Below, piece by piece: positions 23,914 through 36,400 of a DNA stretch of 64,000 bases (its first letter is position 1; every line of letters starts with the position of its first letter). This stretch comes from Urechis unicinctus (taxonomy: Eukaryota; Annelida; Polychaeta; Xenopneusta; Urechidae): the NCBI GenBank assembly GCA_034190875.2, contig CM067350.1, positions 21,443,355-21,507,354 of the forward strand, given 5' to 3'. A program made the position numbers and the translations under genes. The notes below the pieces were generated by a model, which was given only the letters and a program-made list of their open reading frames with translations, searched no databases and was not told the DNA's origin.

Positions 23914-25561
23914 ATGCTGGATAGATTGACGTCGGTGGCGCAAGGAAGTATGCAGCTGGTGACAAGCCATGGTGAGGTGACAGATGACCCTAGCCAGCCT
24001 TCGCTACCTGACCACTACTCCCGCTACACACGACCACCTGCATTAGCCGGCCAGGTGATAGCTATAGCCATCATCAGCATCATCTCCATCGTAGGAAACT
24101 GTCTACTTGTCCTAGCCGTCATGAAGACGTCACATCTTCGCACGGTCACCAATGGTTTAACCATCAACCTGGCCTTGACTGACCTGGGCGTGGCCGTTAT
24201 CGTTCTGCCAGGGTGGATCATCTCACTTACCCTGGGACTTCACTCAACCCGTGAACCCTTCCCTCGACAACTGTGCCAACTTGCAGCTTTCATTACAGTT
24301 CTTCTTATACTAGTGTCCATATCAACGCTAGCAGGGATCTCGTTGGATCGGTACTTCAGTATCTGTCACCCCATGCGTTACCCTCTGGAGATGACATCAG
24401 TTAGGGTTTACATTGCAGTCGCTTACATATGGATTCAGAGTACTTTTTTAGCCAGTACTCCGTTTTATGGTTGGGGAGAGTACACATGGCGCCCCCAGGC
24501 GGTGCCCATCTGTAACCCACTGTGGGAAGACGACGTCAGCTACGCGGCTTTCCTGTTAATCTGCGGTATTGCTGTGCCATTCGCGCTTCTTCTCTTTTCA
24601 TACTATCGCATTATCCAAGAAGCACGCGGTCAAGCCCAGCGAATACAGAATATACAGCTACAATTTATCTCGCAGTCGGATAATACCCCATGCGGGAGCA
24701 GACGGGGAAGTACCGAGTCCAACCGGAGTCAGCAGCTAACTGCCGATCCGAACTCTTCTCGTCGACCTTCCCTGTTGCAAAGGGTCGTTTCTCGAACTTC
24801 GATCAGCATCAACAACACCGCGGCAGCTGCCAAAAACTTCTCCAAGAATATAAAGACATTAAAGACGGTCTTTATTGTAGTAGGTGAGTGGTGCTTTCTT
24901 AATTTCACAACGAATATAAAGCTGTTGTGCACGGTTTGTCATCGTAATTTGTTTCACCTTCTTCTGTGTTTGTTAATCGCCAGGCGCTTTCTTCTGTTGC
25001 TGGGGTCCCTACGTAGGCCTCAACCTCTGGCTGGTCAACTCGCCACCGGAAACGGAAGTTCCTTACATAGCTGATCTCCTAGTCACATTACTCGCCTTCT
25101 TCAATAGTGCTGTCAACCCATATGTCTTCATATTCCTGACACGTGACCTGCGAGGAGCAGTGCGCATGCTTCTGGTGCGTCACGTGCCCTGTTTATGTTT
25201 TGCACAGAGCAAAATGTCGATCAGTACAATACCGGCAGCGCGGAGCGTTTCACAAGTCAACTTATCCTCCGCTGTCGACGACTACAGATTCGTATCACGG
25301 GGGAGCTGTGATTCTGGCGTGGATCTTGACCTGAGTCAGATCCGTGAGTCTCCAAAGAAGCGGATGACACAATCAGAGCTCAGCTCATCCGGTGGACTGC
25401 TGGGGCCTCGAGGTTCCTCGGCGTCACTGGTCGCGCCCGGGCGTAGTCAGTATCTGGGAGACGAACTCGCTTTGCAGATGACTCCCATTCGACGTAACTG
25501 TACATCTCCCGTGGAACTAACCATCGTTGTACCGACAATGTACATGAAGAGAAAAGCATAA
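23914..25561 (+). CDS. Class A (rhodopsin-like) G-protein-coupled receptor, orphan, GPR161-like
   Basis: Two exons, 23914-24883 and 24984-25561, joined in phase 1 across a 100-bp intron; 515 codons. Seven-helix landmarks: TM1 with GNCLLVLAV, TM2 with NLALTDLGVAV (the N..L..D pattern), the TM3 end LDRYFSICHPMRYP (intact DRY), TM4 YIWIQS, ECL2 cysteine in VPICNPLW pairing with C in RQLCQLAAF, a long ICL3 with serine-rich stretches, TM6 FFCCWGPYVGLNLW (intact CWxP type) and TM7 AVNPYVFIF. The TM7 motif is NPxxF rather than NPxxY. The YP...T..R......YIW..S......P..GW pattern around TM4 is the feature that recalls vertebrate GPR161; ligand and subfamily cannot be fixed by eye. The start could be the second methionine at about 23950, since the first lies in repeat-like DNA. 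The C-tail is about 140 residues and ends KRKA. Confidence 0.85.
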
Positions 25562-26364
25562 GGCTCAGAGTTTCTACGAGAGTCAATACATTACAGGGTC
25601 TGTTAATGAGATGCAATGCGATCTAATACAGTACAATCACCAGCATAACGTGGAACTGAGGAATACAATGCAGCACAATGCTACTGTATGTTGTACAATG
25701 AGAGTTAATGTTGTACTATACGAGCTAATACCATAACATACGAATTAATGCTGCATAATACGCATTAATGCTGTGCAATACGAGTTCATCCTGTCCATTA
25801 GAAGGTAATGTTGGATAATTCGACTTGGTGTTATATACTGCATTAATGTATGAACTTATGCAATGCATTACAGTGCGATGCTTCCCTGCGATAATTTCGC
25901 ACATTACAACTTCGTGCAGTTTATGAAGTTTAACGAAATGTATGTGAAATTGCTGCGATATAACATGACATATTTCGATGTATGTGTAGGGACATATGTG
26001 TACCATTACATCATGCAATGCGTGCAATACATCAATTTTATTTACATATAATCAATCAAATCAAGTGGCTCGACTTAGCATATCAACTAGATTTAGGGTC
26101 TATGTTGTCGATAGTGATGTTGCTACATCAGCCATTGTGACGTAACATAGGTTGTGTCGACGATAAAACAGATCATACATTGGAAAGATTTTCCAATATA
26201 TATTCATACATAGAAACTGTATAAATGCATTCATAGCTTAATAAACATATATATAGCACTGAAAATAAGAGGACACGTGTTAAAGCATACTTTCCTAATG
26301 TAAGCGATACGCTCGATGTAATTACAAAACACAGTGACAGCATGCCTCTGTTTGTATTCATATA
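25562..26364. other. 3' flank of the GPCR gene, no gene seen
   Basis: AT-rich, with decayed repeats of GAGTTAATGTTGTACAATACG type at 25670-25880. I see no other feature. Confidence 0.4.
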
Positions 26365-26795
26365 ACAGAAAATGACAGCATGTTTCTTTCAATACATGCA
26401 CATAACACCAAATGACGGCATGTTTCTTTCAATACATGCACATAACACCAAATGACGGCAGGTTTCTTTCAATACATGCACATAACACCAAATGACGGCA
26501 TGTTTCTTTCAATACATGCACATAACACCAAATGACGGCATGTTTCTTTCAATACATGCACATAACACCAAATGACGGCATGTTTTTCCAATACATTCAT
26601 GACGGCATGTTTCTTTCAATACATGCACATAACACCAAATGACGGCATGTTTTTCCAATACATTCATATAACACAAAATGACGGCATGTTTTTCCAATAC
26701 ATTCATACAACACAAAATGACAGCATGTTTCTTCAAATACGTTCACATAACGCAAAATGACGGCATGTTTCTTCCAATAGGTTCTTGCAACTCCC
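26365..26795. repeat. 40-bp intergenic minisatellite
   Basis: Ten to eleven units of CATAACACCAAATGACGGCA then TGTTTCTTTCAATACATGCA. The first five are nearly identical and the rest are shortened or diverged. Confidence 0.9.
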
Positions 26796-28870
26796 AATGA
26801 TTATGTACATTTCTGAAACACAACAACATCGGCGCATGGCAGGACAATTTGTCTCAGAGCAAGGTACTTGAAATATTTTAAAGCGACGAAAGAAATCAAA
26901 TCTAATTGGGCCAAAGGTTACCTTATTATTAACTAACTTGAAACTTGAACATTTACCGGAAGCCGTCGATGATTGGATAAGCTTATCGGCTTGAGAATCA
27001 CGAAACAGAATGACGGTTATATGTCGAAGTCATGTGATAATTTATGAATGTGCACTTCCAATGGAAGTACAATTTTGAACATCATATTTACAACATACCA
27101 ATGCCTACTATGGAAAAATAATCGTACTTTTCATTCAATTTATGGATTGCAAATGAGAAATGGTGTAATCATTCAACTTTTAAGTGTCGGTTACTGATGA
27201 ATAATGCAGGCATAGTATGCAACTGTTTACAAACAATGTGCCATAATGTATAAAATGCATGCGAAAATGAACCACGAAAACTTTTTGATTTCCTCGATGA
27301 GCACCAAATGAGAACACAAACAGTTGGAGAGACATTAAAGAAATGGTATATATATTTAATACTGGATTCAATGGTGGATTCAATGGGTTGCCATTTTGGC
27401 GGCTCTGCCAATACTGAACGAATTGGTATTATATCTATTAGTAGGTAAGTAGTAGTGGTTCAGGCAAAGAGGGTGAAGCAGTGATAAATACTGAATGGCT
27501 ACTTGGATGAATCCTAGGAAAGAAGCCTCTGAGTTAGAAACCTGGGCTTGCCTTCATGTGAAGGTGCGCTCATTGTAATGGTTTTGTTTAGTGCCCTGTG
27601 TGAGTTATATGAGATGAAAAGGATTCCCATTAATGATATCACGGTGGCAGTAAAGGAACTGACGTCAGGAGGCGCCACTGGTGTAGAGAATTAAAGTTTG
27701 CCAGTCTCGAAGGGTAATTTTGTTTTTGTGTAGGACATGCTGTTTGACTGATATAAATGCAGAAAGTTTGCTATGAGGAGTGGTGCTTGTACGGCTTACA
27801 ATCAAGCTAAATACCTAGGAAAGTAAAGTTGGAAGAAGGGCATGAGGTACTATATGGAGTTAATGAGCAACGATTTTTGCAGCAAATATTGTTGAAATTT
27901 TGTAGGTTCAATCGACGCTAACGTCTGGAAGGTTAACCAATCAGGAATACATCAAGAGCGTAATCAACGTTAGGGACATTCAATTTGTTTATCAATAGAA
28001 ATTTTATCCCCGAGAAAAAAAGCTTAAAATATTTGACATGAGTAAGAAAAACCCATCAATAGACACTTGTCATAAGAGTAAACATTGACCTGGAACCCGG
28101 TTGGATTGCTTGGTCATGGCTGCAGTAGACCCAATGGATAAACGTCTGCTATATCACTTTTGGCCACGTGAGCTTACAGGAGGTACTGAATGATGAGCGA
28201 TAATAATGGCATCTGAATAGGTTGGATATTCAACGGTAGAATATCATGAAGATATACTGAGATTGACGGCGAAGGAGCAGGAAGGAAGAGGGAGGTTGTG
28301 TAGAAGCCTAAACTGGTTTCCATTAAGGGGTCAATGCTTGGGTTGTCTTGTGCAGAATGAAAATTGTTGGAATTAAGACAAGCTACTGCCCCATCCATAC
28401 ATAGTTATGCTTTTCAGGATCAATCATAACGCAACAATTCATGTTTAGGAATTAAGGATAAATCATAACGTGATTGACGTTATTTAGGTGAGAAGATAGC
28501 ATTGGAAACATTCATGCAGGAATTATTTGACAGATATATAGTGTGACCAGTTTTACAACACTTGAAAGGACGTTCCTGTTCCCATATATATAAACGTTGC
28601 TTAGAAAAGCAACACGCGACAAAGCTGCTGTGATAAATAAATGCCCAAAGTAAATAAAAAGCAATTAAGCCATACTTGACAATCGTATTATCTCAGATTT
28701 TATTACAATCTAGATAATGTGTGAAAAACAATTGGAACCGAATAAAATTGATTACACAACATAAGCGGTCTATCTTTCAGTCCATTGAACCATCCTTGAC
28801 TGTTGTATTTCAGGCTGTAAAGAGATTCTTGGAAGTCCGAATCGAATCAATTGATCGGCTGTAACCAATA
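26796..28870. other. AT-rich intergenic DNA, no gene recognised
   Basis: Short open frames on both strands lack domain signatures and splice context. I see no tandem repeat or mobile element that I can name. Confidence 0.4.
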
Positions 28871-28874
28871 CCTT

Positions 28875-29280
28875 CTGGTGTCCTACATCACTTCTCTTTG
28901 TCTTCTAGCGTCTAACATCACTACTCTTTGTCTTCTAGCGTCTAACATAACTACTCTTGGACTTCCAGCGTCTAACATTAGTATGCTTTGTCTTTTAGCG
29001 TCTAACATAACTACTCTTGGACTTCCAGCGTCTAACATTAGTATGCTTTGTCTTTTAGCGTCTAACATCACTACTCTTGGTCTTCCTGTGTGTCTAACAT
29101 CAGTACTATTTGTTTTTGTGCCTCTAACACCAGTGCTCATTGTCAGTATACTCGCGGTCTGCTTGCATCTTACATCGATTTACTCCTGGCTGGCTGGGGT
29201 CTAACATGAGCTTAATCTTTGTCTGTTGGTGTCTTACATGAGTTTACTCTTGGTTTATTAGCGTTTATTACCTCAGCGTC
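28875..29280. repeat. 35-bp intergenic minisatellite
   Basis: About nine units of CTTTGTCTTCTAGCGTCTAA then CATCACTACT. Later units diverge. Open frames on both strands are by-products. Confidence 0.85.
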
Positions 29281-30975
29281 AATAAAATCAGTCACAACTG
29301 TCTGACAATATAGGCATGACAGGTTCGCTGCTTCATTCACATCGTGAGTTGGTCAGACATTCTGTCAATAAAGTTGACGTCATGCAATGTGGGGAATTAT
29401 TTAAAAGAAACCCGCATTCTTCCATACCTTGGTTCTATTCTTTTCAAGCTTACGAATGGAATGATATACAGTCTAAAGCAGTCACATTTCTATAACACAG
29501 GATGATTTGATTAAACTTAATATCACCCAGCTTCCTTGTCCATTTGAGAAAGTCCCTTACCAAGCAGCGCAGAGGCATCTGATATCAAGCACACCTTACA
29601 AGTGTTATAACAGGGGTTTTCTCAAAAGTGCTTTGCTTGCTGATCGTTAATCTGGTTGTGTGTTCCCCATCCGGAAGTCACGTTACCCCATCCCCCTGGT
29701 TCCTCGATGAGATCATAACATCTGTAAAACCACACAGCAGCGCTGGGTTGCCCGCTGCACAGGCACTCTAGTCAATACCTCAGAGCGACAGTGACATGTT
29801 TTATAAATTATCTATACATAACCCCGGCGAAACCGATCAAGTACTGAAACACTGACAAAACGATATCCTGGGTTACACGGAACAAGAAGCTTTAAAAGTG
29901 AATTCCAAAGTCAAGAGTTCTATAAAATAGTAAACACATATGAAGGTCAACTGGTGGCCTTGTGTAAGGGTGTTTGTCGCTTGAATCAGGCACATGAGGA
30001 GCAGATTAGATCCAATGACACGGGAATGGCTTCGTATTATAACTAGTCTATTAGTCTCTTCATTAGCATATCCGAGTTAATATCATGAACGAAACATACT
30101 GTTGTATATCGTCTGACCTAATTCCTCAGTACGCGTATTGTTGGCCTGGTATGTCGGTCTATAAGGCCTCATGCGCCATCAAGTCAGGGTGCAACGACCT
30201 TATGAAGTCGGGCAACAAGCCAAGTTTGTCGAGGGCGCCAGCCTTATCCCGAGTTCACTGTCCGACCATTGATTCACTGACCGTGGCGTTCTTGCATAAA
30301 AAAAAAGAATCGGCTTGCTGTATAAACGATCTCCTTGTGCAGGCTAGGATTCGTGTAATGTTAGCGTAGCGTCAAACATGTCTGCCATGGAAATCGCTGT
30401 ACAAATAGCACAATCTGAGCGTGAGAGGCGGGCGGCACGCAGAAGTGATGGACAGCTTGCTTTACGATGCGTATGGGACGCCGTTTCCGTCGCATCATGT
30501 TGTGGAATGTGGTTGTAATAAGTGAGTATGACGCGTTCAGACGCCTCCTTTTAATTACTATGATTGGGGTCTATGGCGTCATTGCACCGGAAACACGTCT
30601 ATTGAGGAGTTAAACCAGGGACAGACGTCTCTTGTGTCAGTAAATCAGGGACAGATGTCTCTTGTTTTAGTTAACCAAGGGACAGACGTCTCTTGTGTCA
30701 GTTAACAGGAGACAGACGACTCTGACACAGGCGTGGTGCATGTTCACCCACTGTTTTGCTAATTTAGCAATAGCCCCCACCCATGGTGTAATAATAATAA
30801 GCCTAGCTGTTCCTGACCGTCTCAGCTGTAGATGCCTACGTGTATTCCAGTGCAAAGCTTGTATGGCGGGACGAAAATGCTTCCTTCGGTCAATGACCCT
30901 AAACCAATCGTGGCTGACGGGGTACAAGCTACTAAGTCAACAGATTGCTTGACTTGAAGGTTACATACATACCAA
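29281..30975. other. Intergenic DNA with a short GGGACAGACGTCTC array
   Basis: Mostly unique. At about 30605-30720 there are four copies of CAGGGACAGACGTCTCTTGT then GTCAGTTAA. No coding region is recognised. Confidence 0.45.
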
Positions 30976-30990
30976 TACTTTATTTATATA

Positions 30991-31150
<160 letters not shown>

Positions 31151-31589
31151 TGATTTCATATTATGTATATATAGTACTCTATATGTATATGTATGTGTTT
31201 ACGCGATTAACTGTCGCGCTATGAACGTGGGCGGGTCGTCGGCGTGTAATCCCTTTTCAATTAGATAAGAGTCGCGTTTTGCGAATGAAACGGAAGACTC
31301 AATCTTATTCTGTTGAGCGAAAGCTGTTCTAGAGAGGCGAGTAGAAGAAATCAAGGATCAAATCGACCGCTCGATGGCGCTTGGAATAATAATAATGAAT
31401 TTATTTCGGACATAGCCACGTGACAGAAAGTCATAAAGTATGCAGTATAAGAGACTAATGCGCTTTAGCTTTATATATATTTAAGGTCTTATTCTAGATT
31501 TATAGCAGATTCTTGACCCATGCAGGGTATGTACACTGTTGTTGCTTTATCACAGTCAAATTGTACATAGATTATTCTGCTAATCTCTA

Positions 31590-32400
31590 CACTCCACACA
31601 AGTCACTCTCGTCATTCCACTCCAGTCACTGTCGTCATTCCACAAAAATCACTCTCGTTAATCCACACAAGTCACTCTCGTCATTCAACACAAGTCACTA
31701 TCATCAATCCACACAAGTCACTCTCGTCTATTCCACACAAGTCACTCTCGTTATTCAACGCAAGTCACTCTCGTCAATCCACACCAGTCACTGTCGTCAT
31801 TCCACACAAGTCACTCTCGTCAATCCACACAAGTCACTGTCGTCATTCCACACAAATCACTGTTGTCATTCCACACAAGTCACTCTAGTCATTTCACACA
31901 AGTTACTCTCGTCATTCCACACAAGTCACTCTCGTCATTTCACACAAGTAACTCTCGTCATTCCACACAAGTCACTCGCGTTATTAAACGCAAGTCACTC
32001 TCGTCAATCCACACAAGTCACTGTCGTCATTCCACCCAAGTCACTGTCGTCAATCCACACAAGTCACTCTCGTCATTCCACACAAGTCACTCTCGTCATT
32101 TCACACAAGTCACTCTCGTCATTCCACACAAGTCACTCTCGTTATTAAACGCAAGTCACTGTCGTCAATTCACACAAGTCACTGTCGTCATTCCACCCAA
32201 GTCACTGTCGTCAATCCACACAAGTCACTGTCGTCATACCACACAAGTCACTGTCGTCATTCCACCCAAGTCATTCTCGTCAATCCACATAAGTCACTCT
32301 CGTCAATCCACCCAAGTCACTCTCGTCATTCCACACAAGTCACTCTCGTCACTCCATATAAGTCACTCTCGTCATTCCACCCAAGTCACTCTCATCATTA
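31590..32400. repeat. 24-25 bp intergenic minisatellite
   Basis: About 33 units of CACACAAGTCACTCTCGTCA then TTC or ATC. The open frames of SHSRHSTQVTLV type (up to 211 codons in two frames) are repeat artefacts. Confidence 0.95.
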
Positions 32401-33485
32401 TACTCAACCCATTTCGAACAATAGCTGTCATTCAACATCGCACGCCCGGACTACTGATACTCGAATCAGCTAATTACTACCGAGCGTGCATTTGATCATT
32501 ATTTTGAAAGCAAGCCGAACACAGACGTTTTTTCCCACTCAAGCAATTTTGGGGAGAGTTGCCCCTCTAGGTGAGAATGACAATCAGCGCGCGCAATATG
32601 AAGCCTGGGTTACTGACCGCGTAAGTCTCGAGACGAAGTGTTATTGCGTGCGCTGGTGGATGCGCTGAGCAGAACTGACACTCGATATCTACGCATCATC
32701 CTCCGTCAACAGTCCTCCTAGTTGGATGTGAGGAAGACGAGTTTTTTTTGTCAACGCCAACCTCGATCAGCAGCACTCTGAACATTGTACGCGCGAACGG
32801 CGCCCAACCACCAGGTTGATTTGAGCTCAGGTGGGAAGATCTCGCGCCATCCCGGAGCCACCATAGCTCACCGACGACGCTAATTGGATTTAGTTCCTCC
32901 CCCAGACCCCGAGGTATTAGATGAAGAGCCTTCCAACGAGAATCGCCGTGTGTGGGCTTTGTAACGTGACAGCGAAGTCAGAGCCATCGTCTCAATCTTT
33001 TGCACGAATGCTGAGAGTTTTAACGATCCCTGCGACTTTAATGGTGTGTGTTTTGCTAGTTTTATATCAGAGTTTAACAAGCCCAGAGGGACTTCACTAA
33101 ACCACACCAAGGCTGATGTCACCTTTTATTACCATGACAACCGCTCATGGTCGGAGTCTAAGAATGGTGGGCGTAAGTTTGCCGACAAGTCATTTGTAAA
33201 TAGGTGATGAAGGACCCGCCCCCAACATCGTCTGCCTAACACAGCCCGTCTCCATCTTTGACGAAGCTATTTCTATTACACATTGCCGTGCTCATCCGGC
33301 GCTTTTTCTGTGTATTTAAAATTATTGAATGAGACGTATAAACCACTATTCACTGGAATATCATCTCGTTGGCATCATTGAGAGGGCTGCTATGTTGTAA
33401 GCTGTTATTCCGATCGGTACATTCTGCAGACTGTATCGAAACATCTCAACTAACGTCTTCATAAACGATCAGCAGTTTGTCCAAA
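32401..33485 (+). other. Upstream region of the pantothenate-kinase-like gene
   Basis: Unique DNA with CpG-containing segments between about 32580 and 33300, where a promoter is plausible. No TATA box or defined start site could be assigned. A PANK 5' UTR exon, if separate, was not identified. Confidence 0.35.
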
Positions 33486-36400
33486 ATGAGTTCGTAAGTA
33501 AATCAGTATTCGTATTAATCTCAAATATGTATTTTTCGGCGATTTCACGCTATTCCTGATTTTGTTTCCTTTTTTCTGGTATCTAAAGAGACACTGTTGT
33601 AACCCTTTCTGGGTATTGGAAACTCAAAATCGTTGATATCTGGGTCTTGAAATAAGCCTTCGAACTTAGTTTACAAAAATATGCAAATGTGTAGCGTACG
33701 GGTCAAGCAATAACACACGCGCAATTCCAATTTGTAAACAAAGTTCCAAAGCGGATCTGTGTCCTCCCGATTTTTATCTTTCCGTCTCTGCAACAGATGT
33801 CACTGGTTTCTCTTCCTTTGACATTGCACTTTTATTAACTCTTCATGTTGTCGTTTGCGCCACCTTTTACTGATGAGGACGATGTTTTTGTTGTGTCAGG
33901 AGAATTGCAACAGGCTTTAACGCAGGTACCATAACACTAGCCCTGGATGGGCCCGCCCACGTTCAACAGCCGCTATTTGCTCTTGATATAGGTATTCCTC
34001 TAGTATTTCTTCTGATAACACGAGCGCTGTTTACGCTGTATCAGGCGCAGATAACACGAGCGATGTTAACGCTGTATCAGGCGCCGACAACTAGAGCGCC
34101 GTGTAAGGCACTAATTAACTGCCTTTAGTTAATTTCTAAATGATACTATGTATTTAGTATTTTAACAATTATTCACTTGCTATGACGTGTATAGGGGGTT
34201 CCCTGGCTAAGGTAGCCTACCTACAGCATTGTTGCAAGGTGAGCATCACTACTTGTTTTGACTGTTAAGAACGTTGAATCTTTATGATAGCCCCACATTG
34301 CCTGGCGCTTACCGGCATGTGGCTCGTTGAGACTGTGTACATGTAGTTGGCCTTAAGGTACAATGTGATTGTCGGGGCTTGCAATCCGTCAATTATACGC
34401 GAGTACACCTAGGTCACTTGGCTGTAATCCAGAGCGCCGAGTAGAGATGTAACAGGTTGTCGTGTCACAGGCAGTCACTTTTAGTGCGGGTTCGGTCGAC
34501 TAAACTACGGTATGCTTGTTAAACGGCAGATGTGACACGTACTATGCTTAATGATGCAGAATTTGTCCCCGGGTACGCTTGCTGATACTAGATTGATACT
34601 AATATTTACTCAGCTTTTGTGTGTTGATACTCGATTTGACCTTTGCGAGGCTTGCTGAATCTGAATTTGACCTTAGGCGGGTAATTACTCGATTTGACCC
34701 GGGTTAAGCTGGTTTTTTTTATGTATTTAACTTAGGTGAGGTTTGTTGATGGTGGATTTGACCCGGGTTAGGCCAGGTGATACTGGCACGGTTCAGGGAA
34801 ATTACCAGTATTGTTGTGTTTCAGAGGGAAAACGTCCAGAATGTGACTATACATCTAATTTCCTTCCTGACCCAGGACCTTGATGACTGCCTGACGTTCA
34901 TCAAACAAAACGTCATGTTCGGTCATAAGCAGACTCGAATAATGGTACAAGCGACGGGGGTGGGGTGCACGAAATACCACCAGCACATCGCGGACGCTCT
35001 GCAAGTGGAGTAAGTTTCCGACAGCACTGTTAGTATTGTATTATGTTCATTTCGCGCGGCTCTCTGTTGGAATATAACCACGTATCTCGTTCATATGTGA
35101 AGCTTGCAGTCGGACGCGGCGGAGATGGAGCACTCCCTTCGAGGAGTGGACTTCCTCTGGCGTCATCTTCCTCCCGACGAGCTCCTTTATGAGGGATCCG
35201 ATATGGACGGGATTCACTTCCACTGCCCCATTGCGGAGAGCGGTGTCACGCCGTGTATAGTGGTTAACATGGGCTCAGCACTCACCATCAACAGGGTCAG
35301 ATTATACCTCTCACTTTGTACGCGTCACGCAATCCACCACGCCTCTACACTTCTCCCAATCCACCACGCCTCTACACTTCTCCCAATCCACCACGCCTCT
35401 ACACTTCTCCCGATCCACCATGCCTCTACACTTCACCCAATCCACCACGCCTCTACACTCCACACAATCCACTATGCCTCTTCACTCCACCCAATCCACC
35501 ACGCCTCTACACTACACCCAATCCACCATGCCTCTACAGGTCATCCAATCCATCACGCCTCTACACTTCACCCAATCCAACATGCCTCTACAGGTCATCC
35601 AATCCATCACACCTCTACACTTCACCCTATCCACCACACCTCTACACTTCACCCAATCCATCACGCCTCTACACTACACCCAATCCACCACGCCTCTACA
35701 CTTCATCCAATCCATCATGCCTCTACACTTCACCCAATCCAACATGCCTCTACCGGTCATCCAATCCATCACACCTCTACACTTCACCCTATCCACCACA
35801 CCTCTACACTTCACCCAATCCATCACGCCTCTACACTACACCCAATCCACCACGCCTCTACACTTCACCCAAGCACCACGCCTCTACACTTCACCCAATC
35901 CATCACGCCTCTACACTACACCCAATCCACCACGCCTCTACACTTCACCCAAGCACCACGCCTCTACACTTCACCCAATCCACCACGCCTCTACACTTCA
36001 CCCAAACCACCCCGCCCATCTGTGAGTGTTGGATGTGTTCATTTTGATAGGCCCGCGCGCGTGTCACTGTGTTAAGTGTAATATCAGTGTGCGTGCGAGC
36101 GGATATATGTTTGTGTGCGTCTATGAGTATGTGTGTTAAGTGTTAATCATTCCTGGAAGGTATGTTATTCATTACTGAGCCCCGGGCTTATCTTGCTCTC
36201 TCGCTCTCGTTCTCGGAAATGATATTTCGGTATGTAATGAGGCCAGCGCGGGGTAAGCACTGGCAGATTTCCAGGTCAGCAAAAGCGACCAGGTTGTCTC
36301 CGCTAGGCGATTGAACCCAGGGTCAAGCATCTACCTAATTTTAATATCGAGGAGACAGCCTCTGGCCGGGGTCAATGCACTGCATCTTGTACAATGGGTG

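Noticed and set aside
31513..32495. Two overlapping 210-codon plus-strand frames
   Set aside because: Both run through the 24-25 bp minisatellite and show no codon preference or domain.
35316..36075. Repeat frames continuing from PANK exon 5 (323 codons)
   Set aside because: The PANK homology stops at the donor at 35295 and resumes in frame at 39131; the rest is intronic minisatellite.
36230..36340. Possible second SINE (antisense word CCTGGGTTCAATCGCC resembling a B box)
   Set aside because: No A-box-like partner at tRNA spacing was found.
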